A stretch of DNA of 5,457 nucleotides. It comes from Actinomycetes bacterium. Lineage in GTDB: Bacteria; Actinomycetota; Actinomycetes; Streptosporangiales; Streptosporangiaceae. Shown here piece by piece: positions 1 to 4,165 of the stretch (positions are counted from its first letter, which is position 1; each line of letters starts with the position of its first letter). The translations under genes were made by a program, and so were the position numbers. The notes below the pieces were generated by a model. That model saw only the letters and a list, made by a program, of their open reading frames with translations, did no database searches and was not told the origin of the DNA. Location of the stretch: positions 1 to 5,457 of the forward strand of contig JAFACJ010000643.1 in the NCBI GenBank assembly GCA_023425615.1, given 5' to 3'.

Positions 1-482
1 CCCCCTGACCGACCGGCGGAAGCAGCACCAGGACGTCATCGTCAGCCCGGGAAAGCCACGCCCTTCACCAGACGTGAGCGGCCCCGGCAAGGCCAGGCTC
101 CCGGCCCAGCCGGCAGAGGCACATGACCAGCGCGTTTTGAGCCCATGCGGGCTGGACCCCCTGATCGCTACGAGCCACAGCCGCCAGTCGGTGAGGTCCA
201 CCACGTGGGAGCAGTGCGGGTCTGTCTCGTCCCGCGCCATGCGCTCCTTCTCGGTGATCAAGGAGGGCAGCGCTGCGATCAAGGCGGTGAGGGCGCCGGA
301 CGACCGGATGTATGCGGGGCTGCGCCCGGGGCTGGGATCAGGGTCACGAGGCGTGCTACATCGACGGCGACGAGGGTTTTTCCGCCTCTCTGGTCGCCAC
401 TCTCTTTTCGGGCGCTCGCTCGCTGAAATCAAACGCGCACGGCCGCGGTCGGTCACCTTCCGTTACAGGAATCTCACCTTGA
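1..482. other. Gene-poor left flank with coding traces on both strands
   Basis: No intact gene is supportable here. Two stretches look coding-like. On the minus strand, roughly 356 down to 150, an open frame has almost exclusively G/C third positions. It contains an ATG at 240-238 and reads in part LIAALPSLITEKERMARDE and then VVDLTDWRLWLVAI. The codon signal then seems to continue in another minus frame (VQPAWAQNALVMCLC and, further left, DDDVLVLLPP), as a frameshifted gene would. On the plus strand an ORF of 56 codons (312-482) reads CYIDGDEGFSASLVATLFSG near its middle, but it has no convincing ribosome binding site and its codon bias fades toward the end. I recognise no family in either. 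The simplest reading is debris of one or two genes plus leader DNA of the methyltransferase; the left edge may cut a real gene. Confidence 0.35.
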
Positions 483-519
483 CGCGATCGCGAGTTGGCT
501 GGGAACGCCACTGTCTCTT

Positions 520-533
520 GGAAGACTGGCGGG
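520..533 (+). promoter_or_regulatory. Ribosome binding site that fixes the methyltransferase start at ATG 534
   Basis: GGAAG at 520-524 sits 9 bases before the ATG at 534, a normal Shine-Dalgarno spacing. The longer in-frame alternative, a TTG at 495, has no purine-rich motif at a usable distance and would add 13 residues that do not resemble a family N-terminus. This favours ATG 534. No clear -35/-10 pair was found; a TTGACG at 479-484 lacks a good -10 partner. Confidence 0.6.
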
Positions 534-1781
534 ATGGACGTCACCGCCGCTGATGCTGTCCCCGTTTCCGTCGACGAACTGCGCACCACGATGGTCGGAC
601 GGCTTCGCACCAGCGGGATGATCTCGTCCCAGCGGGTCGCCGCGGCGATGCTCAAGGTCCCGCGTCATGCCTACGTGCCCGAAGTGGAACCGTTCACCGC
701 CTACGCCCCGTTCGAAGCGGTCGTCACCAAGCGCTCTGCCGAGGGCATCGCGCTCAGCTCGGCCTCGGCCCCGTCCATCGTGGCGCGCATGCTCCACCAG
801 GCATTGCCCGCTGTTGGTGCACGTGTCCTGGAGATAGGAGCCGGGACGGGCTACAACGCCGCTCTGCTGGCCGAACTCGTCGGCCCGTCCGGCACGGTGA
901 CCACGATCGACTACGACCCCGAGGTCGTCGACCGCGCCAGGCACGCTCTGGCCGACTGCGATCGCGTCACCGTGGTCTGCGGGGATGGGGCATATGGGTG
1001 GGCTCCGAACGCTCCCTACGACGTGATCACCGTGACCGCGGGAGCGTATGACGTGCACCGCGCATGGGTGGAGCAACTGGCGCCAGGAGGGCGGATCGTG
1101 GTGCCGCTGCAATGCCTGCCCTGGCACATGACGGTCGCCTTCGAACGGGAAGACGACGGGGTGCTGCGGAGCACGGACGTGACCACCGCGGGTTTCATCT
1201 CGCTGGCGGGGATCGGAGCACCGACCGGCCACTCGGTCTCCATCGGCACCGGAGAGCCGCTACTACTCGTGCACGACGCGAACGCCGAAGGCACCGCGCT
1301 GAGGGACGTCCTGCGATACCCGCCCGTCCTGCGCTGGACGGAGGTCGTGATCGACGACGAACCGGGCTGGAATCACCTGTATCTGTGGCTGATGGCCGAG
1401 ATCGGCGACCGGGGATTGTGCAAGTTCAACCTCACCCCGCGCGGCCGAGAAGAGAAAGCAGCGCGAGTTCCCATGGGGTGGGGCGGGCTCGCCGTCCACC
1501 GCGGCGGTTCCTTGGCCTACCTCACCAACCGCGACGCGGTTTCCGACAGTACGGGTGGTTCCCGATTCGAGCTCGCTTTCATCGCCCATGGTCCCGAAGC
1601 CGAGGAACTCGCCGACCAGCTCGCGGCTCTGATACGCCGCTGGAATGACGGCCCTCGCGGGGGACCGCAGCCGCGCATCGAAGCCCATCCCGCAGGAACC
1701 CCGGACGACCGGCTCGTCGGCCGTGTCGTCCTCGACCGGCCCGACCATCGCATCACCATCGTGGCCGGCGACCACGTCTGA
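534..1781 (+). CDS. FxLD-system methyltransferase (isoaspartate O-methyltransferase-like, RiPP type)
   Basis: A predicted cytosolic SAM-dependent O-methyltransferase of 415 residues from ATG 534. The N-terminal half (about 1-195) follows the protein-L-isoaspartate methyltransferase (PCMT) plan: PRHAYVPE at 43-50, an active-site-like segment SSASAPSIVARM at 75-86, SAM motif I VLEIGAGTGYNAALLAEL at 98-115, the acidic end of strand 2 (TIDYDPE, 124-130), CGDGAYGW at 149-156, and LAPGGRIVVPL at 182-192. Housekeeping PCMT enzymes are only about 210-230 residues. The further ~220 residues here (including a W-N-H-L-Y-L-W-L stretch near 279-286) fit the actinomycete family called 'methyltransferase, FxLD system'. 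Members accompany lanthipeptide-type precursors, and the related LanS(A)/OlvSA enzymes methylate an aspartate in the modified peptide, leading to succinimide and isoaspartate. The substrate here is inferred: no precursor, LanB or LanC is visible. Protein repair is the alternative, but the extension argues against it. There is no signal peptide or membrane segment. Confidence 0.85.
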   Translation: MDVTAADAVPVSVDELRTTMVGRLRTSGMISSQRVAAAMLKVPRHAYVPEVEPFTAYAPFEAVVTKRSAEGIALSSASAPSIVARMLHQALPAVGARVLEIGAGTGYNAALLAELVGPSGTVTTIDYDPEVVDRARHALADCDRVTVVCGDGAYGWAPNAPYDVITVTAGAYDVHRAWVEQLAPGGRIVVPLQCLPWHMTVAFEREDDGVLRSTDVTTAGFISLAGIGAPTGHSVSIGTGEPLLLVHDANAEGTALRDVLRYPPVLRWTEVVIDDEPGWNHLYLWLMAEIGDRGLCKFNLTPRGREEKAARVPMGWGGLAVHRGGSLAYLTNRDAVSDSTGGSRFELAFIAHGPEAEELADQLAALIRRWNDGPRGGPQPRIEAHPAGTPDDRLVGRVVLDRPDHRITIVAGDHV

Positions 1782-1817
1782 GGAGATGCGTCCAGGTCCA
1801 CCAGTGGAGTTCTCGGG

Positions 1818-1835
1818 GCCGGTCGGCCGACCGGC
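1818..1835. repeat. 18-bp perfect palindrome (terminator stem or operator)
   Basis: The sequence GCCGGTCGGCCGACCGGC reads the same on both strands. Partial symmetry extends outward, with GTTC at 1809-1812 matching GAAC at 1840-1843. It starts 37 bases after the methyltransferase stop, so a transcript hairpin could end that gene; there is no T-run, which is common for actinomycete terminators. A continuous palindrome with no loop is equally typical of a dimeric protein-binding site, here about 210 bases ahead of the SDR start. Confidence 0.45.
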
Positions 1836-2033
1836 GTCCGAACCGCGGCATGTTCCTGGCCTGCGCGGCTGCCTGCGATCCCATCGAACAGGCCCTGGCC
1901 GTGCGAGAGATCCGGAGGTCTTCCACGCCTGTCGGGCGGCTCGTGTGGGCGGCGGTTGAACGAGCCGTCCGATCTCCGCCAGCGCAAGGTGCCGGTTTTC
2001 GTTGGGATGGGGGTGTCAGGGACGGTCGATCTT

Positions 2034-2042
2034 GGAGGAAGC
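2034..2042 (+). promoter_or_regulatory. Ribosome binding site fixing the SDR start at ATG 2043
   Basis: GGAGGA at 2034-2039 lies 3 bases before ATG 2043 (4 after the core GGAGG): strong but close. Upstream in-frame starts (TTG 1956, ATG 2007, GTG 2013) have no such motif and would put extra residues ahead of the first Rossmann strand, which in SDRs lies almost at the N-terminus. Confidence 0.65.
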
Positions 2043-2774
2043 ATGGACGGCAGGGTCGCGCTGGTGACCGGTGGCGGGCGTGGGATCGGGGCGGCGGCAG
2101 CGGTCGGGCTGGCCGCGGCGGGCGCTGATGTGGCGATCACCTACAGCACCGATGAGGAGGCGGCCGAGCGGGTCGTGCGCGAGATCGAGAAGAGCGGCCG
2201 GCGTGGGCTGGCGGTGCGGGCCGATGCAGGCGATCCGGTCGAGGCTGCCAGGGCCGTCGGTCGTGCGGCGGAGGTGCTGGGCGGGCTGGACGTGCTCGTG
2301 AACAACGCGGGAACGGGTGTTCTGGGTCCTTTGGAGACGCTGAGTGTGGAGCAGGTGGACAGGGTGCTGGCGGTGAACGTCCGGGGCGCGTTCCTGGCAG
2401 CCCAGGCCGCCGCCGGCACGATGGGTGCGGGAGGCCGGATCATCACGGTCGGCACGTGCCTGACGCAGCGGGTACTCGGCCCCGGCGGGACGCTGTATGC
2501 GATGAGCAAGGCCGCGCTGATCGGCCTGACCAAGGCCCTGGCCCGGGAGCTGGGCGGTCGCGGCATCACCGCCAACCTCATCCACCCGGGCCCGACCGAC
2601 ACCGACATGAATCCCGCCCAAGGCCCTTATGCCGCTGATCAGGCCGCCGCGACGGCGCTGGGGCGCTTCGGCCGCCCCGAGGAGGTCGCCGCCATGGTGG
2701 TCTACCTCGCGGGTCCTGACGCCGCCTACATCACCGGAGCCGAGTTCTCCGTCGATGGAGGCCACGCCGCCTGA
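2043..2774 (+). CDS. Short-chain dehydrogenase/reductase (classical SDR)
   Basis: A predicted cytosolic NAD(P)(H)-dependent oxidoreductase of 243 residues, normal for classical SDRs, complete from strand 1 to the C-terminus. Landmarks: nucleotide-binding TGGGRGIG at 9-16, D61 in RADAGD, NNAG at 87-90, the helix-4 asparagine N112 (VNVRG), Y152 and K156 of the YxxxK motif (YAMSK), PGP at 182-184 followed by TDTDM, and the C-terminal FSVDGG at 235-240. Strand 2 ends in AITYST with no acidic residue, which suggests NADP(H), though weakly. The catalytic serine position, 13 before the tyrosine, is C139, preceded by T138. Related actinomycete SDRs that I recall commonly have Ser-Cys there, so this Thr-Cys pair is a variation on a subfamily pattern rather than clear loss of function. 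The substrate cannot be read from the sequence; 3-ketoacyl reductase-like and secondary alcohol roles are both possible. It converges on the TetR gene. Confidence 0.9.
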   Translation: MDGRVALVTGGGRGIGAAAAVGLAAAGADVAITYSTDEEAAERVVREIEKSGRRGLAVRADAGDPVEAARAVGRAAEVLGGLDVLVNNAGTGVLGPLETLSVEQVDRVLAVNVRGAFLAAQAAAGTMGAGGRIITVGTCLTQRVLGPGGTLYAMSKAALIGLTKALARELGGRGITANLIHPGPTDTDMNPAQGPYAADQAAATALGRFGRPEEVAAMVVYLAGPDAAYITGAEFSVDGGHAA

Positions 2775-2808
2775 CACCCGGCGGCCGGTATGAAGAACGG
2801 CGCTTTGT

Positions 2809-2845
2809 GGTGCTGGTCGGACCGATACGTGGTCCGACCGGCACC
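2809..2845. terminator. Strong hairpin between convergent SDR and TetR genes
   Basis: Arms at 2809-2823 (GGTGCTGGTCGGACC) and 2831-2845 (GGTCCGACCGGCACC) pair over 15 positions with only one G-T wobble, closing a 7-base loop. A second pairing, GAACGG at 2795-2800 with CCGTTC at 2844-2849, could extend the structure around an 8-base bulge. It lies 34 bases after the SDR stop and about 130 bases past the TetR stop, between genes facing each other, which suits a bidirectional terminator. There is no T-tract on either strand, as is common in high-GC actinomycetes. An operator role is less likely but not excluded. Confidence 0.6.
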
Positions 2846-2979
2846 GTTCTCCAGGCATAGTCCTGCGAGGGTTCGGTCAGGTGCTCCAGCCACCGGTCCG
2901 CGACCATCTCGGCGAACTCACCGATTTCCCAGGTCGCAGGACTCCACTCCGACCCCGATTCCGTGCGGTATGGCGTCTC
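2839..2979 (-). pseudogene. Minus-strand coding remnant just downstream of the TetR gene
   Basis: Directly after the TetR stop, in another frame, the minus strand shows about 45 codons with mostly G/C third positions and a protein-like composition: EWSPATWEIGEFAEMVADRW, followed by LEHLTEPSQDYAWRTV. The only ATG is at 2907-2905, inside the stretch and without a clear ribosome binding site. The signal fades into the terminator-like hairpin and then into DNA antisense to the SDR gene. I recognise no family. It is most likely the stump of a gene once located downstream of the repressor, possibly in one operon with it, cut by a rearrangement that placed the SDR next door. It could instead be a very short unrecognised gene or chance. 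Confidence 0.35.
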
Positions 2980-3577
2980 ACCCTTCAGGGGTGGAATTCC
3001 CCTGCTCTTTGAGCATCAGGTCGGCGAGGGCGTGGAGATGGCGGCGGAAGCGGGCGAGATCCTCGGAGGTCATTCCTCCGTGCCCGGGGATTCCGCTGAA
3101 GGTGAAGATCTGGCAGGCCCAGGCAACGGTCCAGTTCACCAGTTCCACGTCCAGTTCCTCTTTGAGGAGCCCGCGGAGGAAGAAGTCGACCTTCCCTGCC
3201 TGCGGTATGACGTAGCTCTTCTCGATCTCGTGCAGGTCCGCCGCGTCGTTCAGCCACCGCTGGAGCCACAGCGCCGCGTGTTCCGGATGCTCTTGCAGAT
3301 AGTCGAGGTAGCGGTCGATGAACCGGTGGTACGTCTCCCCGCTGGGCTCTTGCTCCGGGAGTTGCGCTGTCAGCCGGTCGAGATGCTCCTGGACCTGTTG
3401 GAAGACCTCCAAGTAGAGCTGCCTCCTCCCGCCGAACTCCTTCGTGATCAAGGAGGCGGGCAGCCCGGCGGCGTCGGCGATGAGCTCGCTCGTGGTCTGG
3501 TCGTACCCCAGCTCGGCGAACAGGACCGTGGCGGCCCTCAGCAACCGGTCACGGGGTGACAGATCAGTGACCGACAT
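2978..3577 (-). CDS. TetR/AcrR-family transcriptional regulator
   Basis: A predicted cytosolic DNA-binding repressor of 199 residues, typical for the family, from ATG 3577-3575 behind a GGGGG/GGGTGAG purine run at about 3584-3591. The N-terminal helix-turn-helix covers about residues 8-56: helix 1 PRDRLLRAATVLFAELGY (8-25), T29 starting helix 2 (SELIADAAGLP), a turn into the recognition helix near 40-47, and GGRRQLYLEVFQQV opening the linking helix. The recognition region reads ASLITKEFGGR; many relatives have a tyrosine-rich version ending in Y-x-H-F, so operator preference may differ. Residues 60-199 form the all-helical ligand/dimer domain, with an aromatic cluster (LWLQRWL, 103-109; VNWTVAWACQIFTF, 147-160) suited to a hydrophobic inducer, which is inference. 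It converges on the SDR. A dyad at 3598-3612 could mediate autoregulation. What else it controls is not shown. Confidence 0.9.
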   Translation of the reverse strand: MSVTDLSPRDRLLRAATVLFAELGYDQTTSELIADAAGLPASLITKEFGGRRQLYLEVFQQVQEHLDRLTAQLPEQEPSGETYHRFIDRYLDYLQEHPEHAALWLQRWLNDAADLHEIEKSYVIPQAGKVDFFLRGLLKEELDVELVNWTVAWACQIFTFSGIPGHGGMTSEDLARFRRHLHALADLMLKEQGNSTPEG

Positions 3578-3597
3578 GAGAACTCACCCCCTGCACA

Positions 3598-3612
3598 TGT
3601 TTCACCGTAACA
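3598..3612. promoter_or_regulatory. Possible TetR operator (imperfect dyad)
   Basis: TGTTTCACCGTAACA has arms TGTTTC and GTAACA that match as an inverted repeat at 5 of 6 positions around a 3-base centre. It lies about 20 bases upstream of the TetR start codon, in the most AT-rich stretch nearby, where an autorepressor would bind. Further upstream, CACGA 3634-3638 / TCGTG 3644-3648 is another short dyad. No confident -10/-35 hexamers were seen. Confidence 0.35.
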
Positions 3613-3618
3613 ACCGCC

Positions 3619-4165
3619 TTAGCACGCAAGAATCACGAAAAGGTCGTGCGTGAGGCAAAGCTCTGCCTGCCCTTGGACCGCTTCGGGAAAGGTCGGCCCG
3701 GGTTCCGCGTCTGATCCAGGAAACAGGACCTGGCGATCAACAAAGACGCGGAACCCGTCCAGGACGACCTGGCGGATCGGCTGGGCTTTTCACCACGTCT
3801 TCTTCTCATGAGCACCTCGACGGGGAAGTGCTCGCCCTCGTCCCAGGCCGGGGCGTGGGGGCCGGATGCTCCTGGGCGAAGTCCAGCGTGGCCTCGGCCA
3901 TCGCGGTCCGGTCCGCGGTGAGATCCGTGATCGTCTTCAGCCCATCGTCGGGCGGCCCGCACCACCGACAGCACCGGGCCGAAGGACGGAAAACGCACGA
4001 GCACGGTGTTCGGTTTCGGCCCGGCGGTCTCCAAGACCGCCATGCGGAAGATGAGCGAGGTGGTGCGGGCACCGCCGCACCACCCTCACTACACCGCCTG
4101 CGCTCCAGGGCGGCGACGGAGATTCCGGCCTCTTCGGCGAGCCACTGCTTTGAAGCGCGACGCCA
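3619..4165 (-). pseudogene. Decayed gene with frame-jumping coding signal, function unknown
   Basis: No single frame spans this stretch, but protein-like segments with G/C third positions follow one another on the minus strand in different frames. From upstream to downstream: KQWLAEEAGISVAALERR (about 4150-4095, in the aldehyde dehydrogenase frame just after its stop), then SLIFRMAVLETAG and NTVLVRFPSFGPVLSVV (about 4060-3955, second frame), then DLTADRTAMAEATLDFAQEH (about 3930-3860, first frame again), then AWDEGEHFPVEVLM (about 3849-3807, second frame), then QPIRQVVLDGFRVFVDR (third frame), ending at TAA 3621-3619. This is the pattern of a gene broken by several small indels, or of patches from more than one gene. 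I do not recognise the family; the first segment resembles a helix-turn-helix but is too short to call. It lies between two intact genes of the same orientation. Many sequencing errors are an alternative explanation, though both neighbours read cleanly. Confidence 0.5.
3699..3757. repeat. Long nested inverted repeat inside the decayed region
   Basis: CGGGTTCCGCGTCT (3699-3712) and AGACGCGGAACCCG (3744-3757) are a perfect 14-bp inverted repeat 31 bases apart. Inside, CCAGG (3716-3720) and CCTGG (3729-3733) pair around an 8-base loop, so the whole 59 bases can fold into a two-tier stem. Immediately after, CCAGG-ACGA-CCTGG (3759-3772) repeats the inner motif. No T-run follows on either strand. 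It may be a terminator, a small mobile-element end or insertion scar, or a protein-binding site; nothing distinguishes these. Confidence 0.55.

Larger units (their letters stand above)
1782..2042 (+). other. Gap between methyltransferase and SDR, with a weak coding trace
   Basis: This 261-base gap holds no gene I can defend. A plus-strand open frame passing through ATG 1850 reads FLACAAACDPIEQALAVRE and then STPVGRLVWAAVERA, with moderately G/C-rich third positions and mixed hydrophobic/charged composition. It has no ribosome binding site and runs out of frame into the SDR gene. It may be a remnant of a small gene, or chance in GC-rich DNA. A second short frame starting at ATG 1786 has a GGAG directly abutting the start, too close to work, and its product is Arg/Gly/Pro-rich filler. 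Confidence 0.25.

Noticed and set aside
479..507. Sigma-70-type promoter beginning with TTGACG at 479
   Set aside because: No acceptable -10 hexamer lies 16-18 bases downstream.
495..533. TTG at 495 as the methyltransferase start
   Set aside because: There is no ribosome binding site at a useful distance; ATG 534 has GGAAG 9 bases upstream.
474..1232. Long minus-strand open frame (252 codons) opposite the methyltransferase
   Set aside because: It is antisense to a gene with clear motifs; its product is His/Arg/Gly-rich with no family features, as expected of a high-GC shadow frame.
2016..2858. Long minus-strand open frame (280 codons) opposite the SDR
   Set aside because: It mirrors the SDR gene, has no motif or ribosome binding site, and its composition is typical of antisense noise.
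2963..3559. Plus-strand open frame (198 codons) opposite the TetR gene
   Set aside because: The minus-strand reading has a helix-turn-helix and a normal TetR length; the plus frame is its complement, rich in Val/Glu/Pro/Gln repeats without a domain.
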